Below are positions 11,681-25,885 of a stretch of DNA of 64,000 bases, piece by piece (the stretch's first letter is position 1; each line of letters begins with the position of its first letter). The translations under genes were made by a program, and so were the position numbers. The stretch is from Euwallacea fornicatus (Eukaryota > Arthropoda > Insecta > Coleoptera > Curculionidae), in NCBI RefSeq assembly GCF_040115645.1, contig NW_027096009.1, forward strand, positions 372,001 to 436,000, written 5' to 3'. A model generated the notes under the pieces. The model saw nothing but the letters and a program-made list of their open reading frames with translations, was not told the origin of the DNA and ran no database searches.

Positions 11681-13881
11681 AAAATAACACAACACATCAT
11701 GATTGCATCTTGATGAATTTCCATGAAAAATAGTACTTTATGTGCTCAAACACAAAACTTTTGTGACTTTTCACACTTTGTAGATCGATAACTTCGGCAA
11801 ATGAGACCCAAATTTGTTAAACAAAGTGTCAAATTAATCAGCTCGACGAGATCTTTAAAATGACACAACACATCATGATTGCATCTTGTTGTATTTCCAA
11901 GACAAATAGTACTTTATGTGCTCAAACACCCAACTTTTGTGACTTTTCAAACTTTGAAGCTCGATAACTTCGGCAAATTAGGACCAAATTTGTTAAACAA
12001 AGTGTCAAATTAATCAGCACGACGAGATCTTTAAAATAACACAACACATCATGATTGCATCTTGATGAATTTCCAAGTCAAATAGTACTTTATGTGCTCA
12101 AACACACAACTTTTGTGACTTTTCAAACTTTGAAGCTCGATAACTTCGGCAAATAAGAACCAAATTTGTTAAACAAAGTGTCAAATTAATCAGCTCGACG
12201 AGATCTTTAAAATGACACAACACATCATGATTGCATCTTGATGAATTTCCAAGACAAATAGTACTTTATGTGCTCAAACACCCAACTTTTGTGACTTTTC
12301 AAACTTTGAAGCTCGATAACTTCGGCAAATTAGGACCAAATTTGTTAAACAAAGTGTCAAATTAATCAGCACGACGAGATCTTTAACATAACACAACACA
12401 TCATGATTGCATCTTGATGAATTTCCATGAAAAATAGTACTTTATGTGCTCAAACACACAACTTTTGTGACTTTTCAAACTTTGAAGCTCGATAACTTCG
12501 GCAAATTAGGACCAAATTTGTTAAACAAAGTGTCAAATTAATCAGCACGACGAGATCTTTAAAATGACACAACACATCATGATTGCATCTTGATGAATTT
12601 CCAAGACAAATAGTAATTATGTGCTCAAACACCCAACTTTTGTGACTTTTCAAACTTTGAAGCTCGATAACTTCGGCAAATTAGGACCAAATTTGTTAAA
12701 CAAAGTGTCAAATTAATCAGCACGACGAGATCTTTAACATAACACAACACATCATGATTGCATCTTGATGAATTTCCAAGACAAATAGTACTTTATGTGC
12801 TCAAACACACAACTTTTGTGACTTTTCAAACTTTGAAGCTTGATAACTTCGGTAAATTAGGACCACATTTGTTAAACAAAGTGTCAAATTAATCAGCACG
12901 ACGAGATCTTTAACATAACACAACACATCATGATTGCATCTTGATGAATTTCCATGAAAAATAGTACTTTATGTGCTCAAACACACAACTTTTGTGACTT
13001 TTCAAACTTTGAAGCTCGATAACTTCGGTAAATTAGGACCAAATTTGTTAAACAAAGTGTCAAATTAATCAGCTCGACGAGATCTTTAAAATGACACAAC
13101 ACATCATGATTGCATCTTGATGAATTTCCAAGACAAATAGTACTTTATGTGCTCAAACACCCAACTTTTGTGACTTTTCAAACTTTGAAGCTCGATAACT
13201 TCGGCAAATTAGGACCAAATTTGTTAAACAAAGTGTCAAATTAATCAGCACGACGAGATCTTTAACATAACACAACACATCATGATTGCATCTTGATGAA
13301 TTTCCATGAAAAATAGTACTTTATGTGCTCAAACACACAACTTTTGTGACTTTTCAAACTTTGAAGCTCGATAACTTCGGCAAATTAGGACCAAATTTGT
13401 TAAACAAAGTGTCAAATTAATCAGCACGACGAGATCTTTAAAATGACACAACACATCATGATTGCATCTTGATGAATTTCCAAGACAAATAGTACTTTAT
13501 GTGCTCAAACACCCAACTTTTGTGACTTTTCAAACTTTGAAGCTCGATAACTTCGGCAAATTAGGACCAAATTTGTTAAACAAAGTGTCAAATTAATCAG
13601 CACGACGAGATCTTTAACATAACACAACACATCATGATTGCATCTTGATGAATTTCCAAGACAAATAGTACTTTATGTGCTCAAACACACAACTTTTGTG
13701 ACTTTTCAAACTTTGAAGCTTGATAACTTCGGTAAATTAGGACCACATTTGTTAAACAAAGTGTCAAATTAATCAGCTCGACGAGATCTTTAAAATAACA
13801 CAACACATCATGATTGCATCTTGATGAATTTCCATGAAAAATAGTACTTTATGTGCTCAAACACAAAACTTTTGTGACTTT
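11681..13881 (+). repeat. Copy 2 of the 22-monomer-offset duplication
   Basis: Matches 7810-10010 at offset 3871. At its right edge the normal linked pair CACAAAAC then TTCACACTTTGTAG is intact, so the recombined form is the one at 10010 and this copy keeps the ancestral linkage. Confidence 0.86.
12493..12667 (+). repeat. 175-bp deletion monomer, copy 5 of 5
   Basis: Same AGTAATTATG change, near 12614, 3871 bp after copy 4. It is the last length variant before a 282-monomer run of constant length. Confidence 0.95.
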
Positions 13882-15381
13882 TCACACTTTGTAGATCGAT
13901 AACTTCGGCAAATGAGACCCAAATTTGTTAAACAAAGTGTCAAATTAATCAGCTCGACGAGATCTTTAAAATGACACAACACATCATGATTGCATCTTGT
14001 TGTATTTCCAAGACAAATAGTACTTTATGTGCTCAAACACCCAACTTTTGTGACTTTTCAAACTTTGAAGCTCGATAACTTCGGCAAATTAGGACCAAAT
14101 TTGTTAAACAAAGTGTCAAATTAATCAGCACGACGAGATCTTTAAAATAACACAACACATCATGATTGCATCTTGATGAATTTCCAAGTCAAATAGTACT
14201 TTATGTGCTCAAACACACAACTTTTGTGACTTTTCAAACTTTGAAGCTCGATAACTTCGGCAAATAAGAACCAAATTTGTTAAACAAAGTGTCAAATTAA
14301 TCAGCTCGACGAGATCTTTAAAATGACACAACACATCATGATTGCATCTTGATGAATTTCCAAGACAAATAGTACTTTATGTGCTCAAACACACAACTTT
14401 TGTGACTTTTCAAACTTTGAAGCTCGATAACTTCGGCAAATTAGGACCAAATTTGTTAAACAAAGTGTCAAATTAATCAGCACGACGAGATCTTTAAAAT
14501 AACACAACACATCATGATTGCATCTTGATGAATTTCCATGAAAAATAGTACTTTATGTGCTCAAACACACAACTTTTGTGACTTTTCAAACTTTGAAGCT
14601 CGATAACTTCGGCAAATAAGGACCAAATTTGTTAAACAAAGTGTCAAATTAATCAGCTCGACGAGATCTTTAAAATGACACAACACATCATGATTGCATC
14701 TTGATGAATTTCCAAGACAAATAGTACTTTATGTGCTCAAACACCCAACTTTTGTGACATTTCAAACTTTGAAGCTCGATAACTTCGGCAAATTAGGACC
14801 AAATTTGTTAAACAAAGTGTCAAATTAATCAGCACGACGAGATCTTTAACATAACACAACACATCATGATTGCATCTTGATGAATTTCCAAGACAAATAG
14901 TACTTTATGTGCTCAAACACACAACTTTTGTGACTTTTCAAACTTTGAAGCTTGATAACTTCGGTAAATTAGGACCACATTTGTTAAACAAAGTGTCAAA
15001 TTAATCAGCTCGACGAGATCTTTAAAATAACACAACACATCATGATTGCATCTTGATGAATTTCCATGAAAAATAGTACTTTATGTGCTCAAACACAAAA
15101 CTTTTGTGACTTTTCACACTTTGTAGATCGATAACTTCGGCAAATGAGACCCAAATTTGTTAAACAAAGTGTCAAATTAATCAGCTCGACGAGATCTTTA
15201 AAATGACACAACACATCATGATTGCATCTTGTTGTATTTCCAAGACAAATAGTACTTTATGTGCTCAAACACCCAACTTTTGTGACTTTTCAAACTTTGA
15301 AGCTCGATAACTTCGGCAAATTAGGACCAAATTTGTTAAACAAAGTGTCAAATTAATCAGCACGACGAGATCTTTAAAATA

Positions 15382-16504
15382 ACACAACACATCATGATTG
15401 CATCTTGATGAATTTCCATGAAAAATAGTACTTTATGTGCTCAAACACACAACTTTTGTGACTTTTCAAACTTTGAAGCTCGATAACTTCGGCAAATAAG
15501 AACCAAATTTGTTAAACAAAGTGTCAAATTAATCAGCTCGACGAGATCTTTAAAATGACACAACACATCATGATTGCATCTTGATGAATTTCCAAGACAA
15601 ATAGTACTTTATGTGCTCAAACACCCAACTTTTGTGACTTTTCAAACTTTGAAGCTCGATAACTTCGGCAAATTAGGACCAAATTTGTTAAACAAAGTGT
15701 CAAATTAATCAGCACGACGAGATCTTTAACATAACACAACACATCATGATTGCATCTTGATGAATTTCCATGAAAAATAGTACTTTATGTGCTCAAACAC
15801 ACAACTTTTGTGACTTTGCAAACTTTGAAGCTCGATAACTTCGGCAAATAAGAACCAAATTTGTTAAACAAAGTGTCAAATTAATCAGCTCGACGAGATC
15901 TTTAAAATGACACAACACATCATGATTGCCTCTTGATGAATTTCCAAGACAAATAGTACTTTATGTGCTCAAACACCCAACTTTTGTGACTTTTCAAACT
16001 TTGAAGCTCGATAACTTCGGCAAATTAGGACCAAATTTGTTAAACAAAGTGTCACATTAATCAGCTCGACGAGATTTTGAAGATGTCACAACACATCATG
16101 ATTGCATCTTGATGAATTTCCAAGACAAATAGTACTTTATGTGCTCAAACACAAAACTTTTGTGACTTTTCACACTTTGTAGATCGATAACTTCGGCAAA
16201 TGAGACCCAAATTTGTTAAACAAAGTGTCACATTAATCAGCTCGTCGAGATGTTTGAGACGTCACAACAAATCATGATTGCATCTTGATGAATTTCCATG
16301 AAAAATAGTACTTTATGTGCTCAAACACAAAACTTTTGTGACTTTTCACACTTTGTAGATCGATAACTTCGGTAAATTAGGACCAAATTTGTTAAACAAA
16401 GTGTCAAATTAATCAGCTCGACGAGATCTTTAAAATAACACAACACATCATGATTGCATCTTGATGAATTTCCATGAAAAATAGTACTTTATGTGCTCAA
16501 ACAC
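15382..16504 (+). repeat. 1.1-kb segment repeated 14,960 bp (85 monomers) away at 30342-31464
   Basis: Includes a TTTGCAAAC monomer, a GCCTC monomer and the full divergent cassette. I saw no difference from 30342-31464 when the lines were compared. The match breaks at 16505, where CACCCAAC faces CACACAAC. Confidence 0.85.
16012..16363 (+). repeat. Divergent two-monomer cassette, copy 1 of 7
   Basis: The first monomer replaces the BglII region by GAGATTTTGAAGATGTCAC. The second reads CTCGTCGAGATGTTTGAGAC followed by GTCACAACAAATC, has the TGAGACCC start, and loses BglII while gaining GACGTC (AatII). These are the most diverged units in the array at that region and always occur as this pair, so the pair moves as a block. 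Confidence 0.93.
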
Positions 16505-17419
16505 CCAACTTTTGTGACTTTTCAAACTTTGAAGCTCGATAACTTCGGCAAATTAGGACCAAATTTGTTAAACAAAGTGTCAAATTAATCAGCACGACGA
16601 GATCTTTAACATAACACAACACATCATGATTGCATCTTGATGAATTTCCATGAAAAATAGTACTTTATGTGCTCAAACACACAACTTTTGTGACTTTTCA
16701 AACTTTGAAGCTCGATAACTTCGGCAAATTAGGACCAAATTTGTTAAGCAAAGTGTCAAATTAATCAGCTCGACGAGATCTTTAAAATGACACAACACAT
16801 CATGATTGCATCTTGATGAATTTCCATGAAAAATAGTACTTTATGTGCTCAAACACCCAACTTTTGTGACTTTTCAAACTTTGAAGCTCGATAACTTCGG
16901 TAAATTAGGACCAAATTTGTTAAACAAAGTGTCAAATTAATCAGCACGACGAGATCTTTAACATAACACAACACATCATGATTGCATCTTGATGAATTTC
17001 CATGAAAAATAGTACTTTATGTGCTCAAACACACAACTTTTGTGACTTTTCAAACTTTGAAGCTCGATAACTTCGGCAAATAAGAACCAAATTTGTTAAA
17101 CAAAGTGTCAAATTAATCAGCTCGACGAGATCTTTAAAATGACACAACACATCATGATTGCCTCTTGATGAATTTCCAAGACAAATAGTACTTTATGTGC
17201 TCAAACACCCAACTTTTGTGACTTTTCAAACTTTGAAGCTCGATAACTTCGGCAAATTAGGACCAAATTTGTTAAACAAAGTGTCAAATTAATCAGCACG
17301 ACGAGATCTTTAACATAACACAACACATCATGATTGCATCTTGATGAATTTCCATGAAAAATAGTACTTTATGTGCTCAAACACACAACTTTTGTGACTT
17401 TTCAAACTTTGAAGCTCGA

Positions 17420-17595
17420 TAACTTCGGCAAATTAGGACCAAATTTGTTAAACAAAGTGTCACATTAATCAGCTCGACGAGATTTTGAAGATGTCACAAC
17501 ACATCATGATTGCATCTTGATGAATTTCCAAGACAAATAGTACTTTATGTGCTCAAACACAAAACTTTTGTGACTTTTCACACTTTGTAGATCGA
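17420..17595 (+). repeat. Lone GATTTTGAAGATG monomer
   Basis: This unit has the first half of the divergent cassette, but its right neighbour (17596) has TGAGACCC with an ordinary GAGATCTTTAAAATG body, so the second cassette monomer is missing. It is either an ancestral arrangement or a product of exchange inside the pair. Confidence 0.85.
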
Positions 17596-20500
17596 TAACT
17601 TCGGCAAATGAGACCCAAATTTGTTAAACAAAGTGTCACATTAATCAGCTCGACGAGATCTTTAAAATGACACAACACATCATGATTGCATCTTGATGAA
17701 TTTCCATGAAAAATAGTACTTTATGTGCTCAAACACCCAACTTTTGTGACTTTTCAAACTTTGAAGCTCGATAACTTCGGTAAATTAGGACCAAATTTGT
17801 TAAACAAAGTGTCACATTAATCAGCTCGACGAGATCTTTAAAATGACACAACACATCATGATTGCATCTTGATGAATTTCCAAGACAAATAGTACTTTAT
17901 GTGCTCAAACACCCAACTTTTGTGACTTTTCAAACTTTGAAGCTCGATAACTTCGGCAAATTAGGACCAAATTTGTTAAACAAAGTGTCAAATTAATCAG
18001 CACGACGAGATCTTTAACATAACACAACACATCATGATTGCATCTTGATGAATTTCCATGAAAAATAGTACTTTATGTGCTCAAACACACAACTTTTGTG
18101 ACTTTTCAAACTTTGAAGCTCGATAACTTCGGCAAATTAGGACCAAATTTGTTAAACAAAGTGTCAAATTAATCAGCACGACGAGATCTTTAAAATGACA
18201 CAACACATCATGATTGCATCTTGATGAATTTCCAAGACAAATAGTACTTTATGTGCTCAAACACCCAACTTTTGTGACTTTTCAAACTTTGAAGCTCGAT
18301 AACTTCGGCAAATTAGGACCAAATTTGTTAAACAAAGTGTCAAATTAATCAGCACGACGAGATCTTTAACATAACACAACACATCATGATTGCATCTTGA
18401 TGAATTTCCAAGACAAATAGTACTTTATGTGCTCAAACACACAACTTTTGTGACTTTTCAAACTTTGAAGCTTGATAACTTCGGTAAATTAGGACCACAT
18501 TTGTTAAACAAAGTGTCAAATTAATCAGCTCGACGAGATCTTTAAAATAACACAACACATCATGATTGCATCTTGATGAATTTCCATGAAAAATAGTACT
18601 TTATGTGCTCAAACACAAAACTTTTGTGACTTTTCACACTTTGTAGATCGATAACTTCGGCAAATGAGACCCAAATTTGTTAAACAAAGTGTCAAATTAA
18701 TCAGCTCGACGAGATCTTTAAAATGACACAACACATCATGATTGCATCTTGTTGTATTTCCAAGACAAATAGTACTTTATGTGCTCAAACACCCAACTTT
18801 TGTGACTTTTCAAACTTTGAAGCTCGATAACTTCGGCAAATTAGGACCAAATTTGTTAAACAAAGTGTCAAATTAATCAGCACGACGAGATCTTTAAAAT
18901 AACACAACACATCATGATTGCATCTTGATGAATTTCCAAGTCAAATAGTACTTTATGTGCTCAAACACACAACTTTTGTGACTTTTCAAACTTTGAAGCT
19001 CGATAACTTCGGCAAATAAGAACCAAATTTGTTAAACAAAGTGTCAAATTAATCAGCTCGACGAGATCTTTAAAATGACACAACACATCATGATTGCATC
19101 TTGATGAATTTCCAAGACAAATAGTACTTTATGTGCTCAAACACACAACTTTTGTGACTTTTCAAACTTTGAAGCTCGATAACTTCGGCAAATTAGGACC
19201 AAATTTGTTAAACAAAGTGTCAAATTAATCAGCACGACGAGATCTTTAAAATAACACAACACATCATGATTGCATCTTGATGAATTTCCAAGACAAATAG
19301 TACTTTATGTGCTCAAACACCCAACTTTTGTGACTTTTCAAACTTTGAAGCTCGATAACTTCGGCAAATTAGGACCAAATTTGTTAAACAAAGTGTCAAA
19401 TTAATCAGCACGACGAGATCTTTAACATAACACAACACATCATGATTGCATCTTGATGAATTTCCAAGACAAATAGTACTTTATGTGCTCAAACACACAA
19501 CTTTTGTGACTTTTCAAACTTTGAAGCTTGATAACTTCGGTAAATTAGGACCACATTTGTTAAACAAAGTGTCAAATTAATCAGCTCGACGAGATCTTTA
19601 AAATAACACAACACATCATGATTGCATCTTGATGAATTTCCATGAAAAATAGTACTTTATGTGCTCAAACACAAAACTTTTGTGACTTTTCACACTTTGT
19701 AGATCGATAACTTCGGCAAATGAGACCCAAATTTGTTAAACAAAGTGTCAAATTAATCAGCTCGACGAGATCTTTAAAATGACACAACACATCATGATTG
19801 CATCTTGTTGTATTTCCAAGACAAATAGTACTTTATGTGCTCAAACACCCAACTTTTGTGACTTTTCAAACTTTGAAGCTCGATAACTTCGGCAAATTAG
19901 GACCAAATTTGTTAAACAAAGTGTCAAATTAATCAGCACGACGAGATCTTTAAAATAACACAACACATCATGATTGCATCTTGATGAATTTCCATGAAAA
20001 ATAGTACTTTATGTGCTCAAACACACAACTTTTGTGACTTTTCAAACTTTGAAGCTCGATAACTTCGGCAAATAAGAACCAAATTTGTTAAACAAAGTGT
20101 CAAATTAATCAGCTCGACGAGATCTTTAAAATGACACAACACATCATGATTGCATCTTGATGAATTTCCAAGACAAATAGTACTTTATGTGCTCAAACAC
20201 AAAACTTTTGTGACTTTTCACACTTTGTAGATCGATAACTTCGGCAAATGAGACCCAAATTTGTTAAACAAAGTGTCACATTAATCAGCTCGACGAGATC
20301 TTTAAAATGACACAACACATCATGATTGCATCTTGATGAATTTCCAAGACAAATAGTACTTTATGTGCTCAAACACCCAACTTTTGTGACTTTTCAAACT
20401 TTGAAGCTCGATAACTTCGGCAAATTAGGACCAAATTTGTTAAACAAAGTGTCAAATTAATCAGCACGACGAGATCTTTAACATAACACAACACATCATG

Positions 20501-23245
20501 ATTGCATCTTGATGAATTTCCATGAAAAATAGTACTTTATGTGCTCAAACACACAACTTTTGTGACTTTTCAAACTTTGAAGCTCGATAACTTCGGCAAA
20601 TTAGGACCAAATTTGTTAAGCAAAGTGTCAAATTAATCAGCTCGACGAGATCTTTAAAATGACACAACACATCATGATTGCATCTTGATGAATTTCCATG
20701 AAAAATAGTACTTTATGTGCTCAAACACACAACTTTTGTGACTTTTCAAACTTTGAAGCTCGATAACTTCGGCAAATAAGAACCAAATTTGTTAAACAAA
20801 GTGTCACATTAATCAGCTCGACGAGATCTTTAAAATGACACAACACATCATGATTGCATCTTGATGAATTTCCATGAAAAATAGTACTTTATGTGCTCAA
20901 ACACACAACTTTTGTGACTTTTCAAACTTTGAAGCTCGATAACTTCGGCAAATAAGAACCAAATTTGTTAAACAAAGTGTCAAATTAATCAGCTCGACGA
21001 GATCTTTAAAATGACACAACACATCATGATTGCATCTTGATGAATTTCCAAGACAAATAGTACTTTATGTGCTCAAACACACAACTTTTGTGACTTTTCA
21101 AACTTTGAAGCTCGATAACTTCGGCAAATGAGACCCAAATTTGTTAAACAAAGTGTCACATTAATCAGCTCGACGAGATCTTTAAAATGACACAACACAT
21201 CATGATTGCATCTTGTTGAATTTCCAAGACAAATAGTACTTTATGTGCTCAAACACCCAACTTTTGTGACTTTTCAAACTTTGAAGCTCGATAACTTCGA
21301 CAAATTAGGACCAAATTTGTTAAACAAAGTGTCAAATTAATCAGCTCGACGAGATCTTTAAAATGAAACAACACATCATGATTGCCTCTTGATGAATTTC
21401 CAAGACAAATAGTACTTTATGTGCTCAAACACCCAACTTTTGTGACTTTTCAAACTTTGAAGCTCGATAACTTCGGCAAATTAGGACCAAATTTGTTAAA
21501 CAAAGTGTCAAATTAATCAGCACGACGAGATCTTTAACATAACACAACACATCATGATTGCATCTTGATGAATTTCCATGAAAAATAGTACTTTATGTGC
21601 TCAAACACACAACTTTTGTGACTTTGCAAACTTTGAAGCTCGATAACTTCGGCAAATAAGAACCAAATTTGTTAAACAAAGTGTCAAATTAATCAGCTCG
21701 ACGAGATCTTTAAAATGAAACAACACATCATGATTGCCTCTTGATGAATTTCCAAGACAAATAGTACTTTATGTGCTCAAACACCCAACTTTTGTGACTT
21801 TTCAAACTTTGAAGCTCGATAACTTCGGCAAATTAGGACCAAATTTGTTAAACAAAGTGTCACATTAATCAGCACAACGAGATCTTTAACATAACACAAC
21901 ACATCATGATTGCATCTTGATGAATTTCCATGAAAAATAGTACTTTATGTGCTCAAACACACAACTTTTGTGACTTTTCAAACTTTGAAGCTGGATAACT
22001 TCGGCAAATTAGGACCAAATTTGTTAAACAAAGTGTCAAATTAATCAGCTCGACGAGATCTTTAAAATGACACAACACATCATGATTGCATCTTGATGAA
22101 TTTCCATGAAAAATAGTACTTTATGTGCTCAAACACCCAACTTTTGTGACTTTTCAAACTTTGAAGCTCGATAACTTCGGCAAATAAGAACCAAATTTGT
22201 TAAACAAAGTGTCAAATTAATCAGCTCGACGAGATCTTTAAAATGACACAACACATCATGATTGCATCTTGATGAATTTCCAAGACAAATAGTACTTTAT
22301 GTGCTCAAACACACAACTTTTGTGACTTTTCAAACTTTGAAGCTCGATAACTTCGGCAAATAGGGACCAAATTTGTTAAACAAAGTGTCAAATTAATCAG
22401 CTCGACGAGATCTTTAAAATGACACAACACATCATGATTGCATCTTGATGAATTTCCATGAAAAATAGTACTTTATGTGCTCAAACACACAACTTTTGTG
22501 ACTTTTCAAACTTTGAAGCTCGATAACTTCGGCAAATTAGGACCAAATTTGTTAAACAAAGTGTCAAATTAATCATCACGACGAGATCTTTAAAATAACA
22601 CAACATATCATGATTGCATCTTGATGAATTTCCATGAAAAATAGTACTTTATGTGCTCAAACACACAACTTTTGTGACTTTTCAAACTTTGAAGCTCGAT
22701 AACTTCGGCAAATAAGAACCAAATTTGTTAAACAAAGTGTCAAATTAATCAGCTCGACGAGATCTTTAAAATGACACAACACATCATGATTGCATCTTGA
22801 TGAATTTCCAAGACAAATAGTACTTTATGTGCTCAAACACCCAACTTTTGTGACTTTTCAAACTTTGAAGCTCGATAACTTCGGCAAATTAGGACCAAAT
22901 TTGTTAAACAAAGTGTCAAATTAATCAGCACGACGAGATCTTTAACATAACACAACACATCATGATTGCATCTTGATGAATTTCCAAGACAAATAGTACT
23001 TTATGTGCTCAAACACACAACTTTTGTGACTTTTCAAAATTTGAAGCTCGATAACTTCGGCAAATAAGGACCAAATTTGTTAAACAAAGTGTCAAATTAA
23101 TCAGCTCGACGAGATCTTTAAAATGACACAACACATCATGATTGCATCTTGATGAATTTCCATGAAAAATAGTACTTTATGTGCTCAAACACCCAACTTT
23201 TGTGACTTTTCAAACTTTGAAGCTCGATAACTTCGGTAAATTAGG

Positions 23246-25584
23246 ACCAAATTTGTTAAACAAAGTGTCACATTAATCAGCTCGACGAGATCTTTAAAAT
23301 GACACAACACATCATGATTGCATCTTGATGAATTTCCATGAAAAATAGTACTTTATGTGCTCAAACACACAACTTTTGTGACTTTTCAAACTTTGAAGCT
23401 CGATAACTTCGGCAAATAAGAACCAAATTTGTTAAACAAAGTGTCACATTAATCAGCTCGACGAGATCTTTAAAATGACACAACACATCATGATTGCATC
23501 TTGATGAATTTCCATGAAAAATAGTACTTTATGTGCTCAAACACACAACTTTTGTGACTTTTCAAACTTTGAAGCTCGATAACTTCGGCAAATAAGAACC
23601 AAATTTGTTAAACAAAGTGTCAAATTAATCAGCTCGACGAGATCTTTAAAATGACACAACACATCATGATTGCATCTTGATGAATTTCCAAGACAAATAG
23701 TACTTTATGTGCTCAAACACACAACTTTTGTGACTTTTCACACTTTGTAGATCGATAACTTCGGCAAATGAGACCCAAATTTGTTAAACAAAGTGTCAAA
23801 TTAATCAGCTCGACGAGATCTTTAAAATGACACAACACATCATGATTGCATCTTGTTGAATTTCCAAGACAAATAGTACTTTATGTGCTCAAACACCCAA
23901 CTTTTGTGACTTTTCAAACTTTGAAGCTCGATAACTTCGACAAATTAGGACCAAATTTGTTAAACAAAGTGTCAAATTAATCAGCACGACGAGATCTTTA
24001 ACATAACACAACACATCATGATTGCATCTTGATGAATTTCCAAGACAAATAGTACTTTATGTGCTCAAACACACAACTTTTGTGACTTTGCAAACTTTGA
24101 AGCTCGATAACTTCGGCAAATAAGAACCAAATTTGTTAAACAAAGTGTCAAATTAATCAGCTCGACGAGATCTTTAAAATGAAACAACACATCATGATTG
24201 CCTCTTGATGAATTTCCAAGACAAATAGTACTTTATGTGCTCAAACACCCAACTTTGGTGACTTTTCAAACTTTGAAGCTCGATAACTTCGGCAAATTAG
24301 GACCAAATTTGTTAAACAAAGTGTCAAATTAATCAGCACGACGAGATCTTTAACATAACACAACACATCATGATTGCATCTTGATGAATTTCCATGAAAA
24401 ATAGTACTTTATGTGCTCAAACACACAACTTTTGTGACTTTTCAAATTTTGAAGCTTGATAACTTCGGTAAATTAGGACCAAATTTGTTAAACAAAGTGT
24501 CACATTAATCAGCTCGACGAGATCTTTAAAATGACACAACACATCATGATTGCATCTTGATGAATTTCCATGAAAAATAGTACTTTATGTGCTCAAACAC
24601 ACAACTTTTGTGACTTTTCAAACTTTGAAGCTCGATAACTTCGGTAAATTAGGACCAAACTTGTTAAACAAAGTGTCAAATTAATCAGCTCGACGAGATC
24701 TTTAAAATGACACAACACATCATGATTGCATCTTGATGAATTTCCATGAAAAATAGTACTTTATGTGCTCAAACACACAACTTTTGTGACTTTTCAAACT
24801 TTGAAGCTCGATAACTTCGGCAAATAAGAACCAAATTTGTTAAACAAAGTGTCAAATTAATCAGCTCGACGAGATCTTTAAAATGACACAACACATCATG
24901 ATTGCATCTTGATGAATTTCCAAGACAAATAGTACTTTATGTGCTCAAACACCCAACTTTTGTGACTTTTCAAACTTTGAAGCTCGATAACTTCGGCAAA
25001 TTAGGACCAAATTTGTTAAACAAAGTGTCACATTAATCAGCTCGACGAGATCTTTAAAATGACACAACACATCATGATTGCATCTTGATGAATTTCCATG
25101 AAAAATAGTACTTTATGTGCTCAAACACACAACTTTTGTGACTTTTCAAACTTTGAAGCTCGATAACTTCGGCAAATAAGAACCAAATTTGTTAAACAAA
25201 GTGTCACATTAATCAGCTCGACGAGATCTTTAAAATGACACAACACATCATGATTGCATCTTGATGAATTTCCATGAAAAATAGTACTTTATGTGCTCAA
25301 ACACACAACTTTTGTGACATTTCAAACTTTGAAGCTCGATAACTTCGGCAAATAAGAACCAAATTTGTTAAACAAAGTGTCAAATTAATCAGCTCGACGA
25401 GATCTTTAAAATGACACAACACATCATGATTGCATCTTGATGAATTTCCAAGACAAATAGTACTTTATGTGCTCAAACACACAACTTTTGTGACTTTTCA
25501 CACTTTGTAGATCGATAACTTCGGCAAATGAGACCCAAATTTGTTAAACAAAGTGTCAAATTAATCAGCTCGACGAGATCTTTA
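23246..25584 (+). repeat. 15-monomer higher-order repeat, copy 1 (period 2640 bp)
   Basis: No difference from 25886-28224 was seen when compared line against line (the period is exactly 44 sequence lines). Shared private states include AACTTTGGTG (24250), TCAAATTTTGAAGCTTG (near 24440), ACCAAACTTG (24660) and GTGACATTTC (near 25318). Such identity over 2.3 kb implies a recent copy event or an assembly duplication. Confidence 0.92.
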
Positions 25585-25885
25585 ACATAACACAACACAT
25601 CATGATTGCATCTTGATGAATTTCCAAGACAAATAGTACTTTATGTGCTCAAACACACAACTTTTGTGACTTTTCAAACTTTGAAGCTCGATAACTTCGG
25701 CAAATAAGAACCAAATTTGTTAAACAAAGTGTCAAATTAATCAGCTCGACGAGATCTTTAAAATGACACAACACATCATGATTGCATCTTGATGAATTTC
25801 CAAGACAAATAGTACTTTATGTGCTCAAACACACAACTTTTGTGACTTTTCACACTTTGTAGATCGATAACTTCGGCAAATAAGA
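25585..25885 (+). repeat. Junction between the two 15-mer copies
   Basis: This 301-bp bridge has unusual class combinations. CAGCTC is joined to AACATAAC near 25570-25590, whereas AACATAAC normally follows CAGCAC. TTCACACTTTGTAGATC is followed at 25866 by TAAGAACC rather than TGAGACCC or TTAGG. Both look like exchange points inside monomers. Confidence 0.75.

Larger units (their letters stand above)
13882..23245 (+). repeat. Mosaic monomer block without a dominant higher-order period
   Basis: The same monomer classes occur as in the left part, but I could not assign one clean local higher-order period. The block has the first copy of the two-monomer divergent cassette (16012-16363), a lone GATTTTGAAGATG monomer (17420-17595), and GTTAAGCAAAG monomers at 16745 and 20617 that are 22 units apart. 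Part of it (about 15382-16504) matches 30342-31464. No gene or other element is visible. Confidence 0.75.

Noticed and set aside
16241..16275. GACGTCAC in the second cassette monomer as a cAMP-response-like or ACGT-core regulatory site
   Set aside because: It is a short match within a diverged satellite unit, with no gene nearby and no sign of a promoter.
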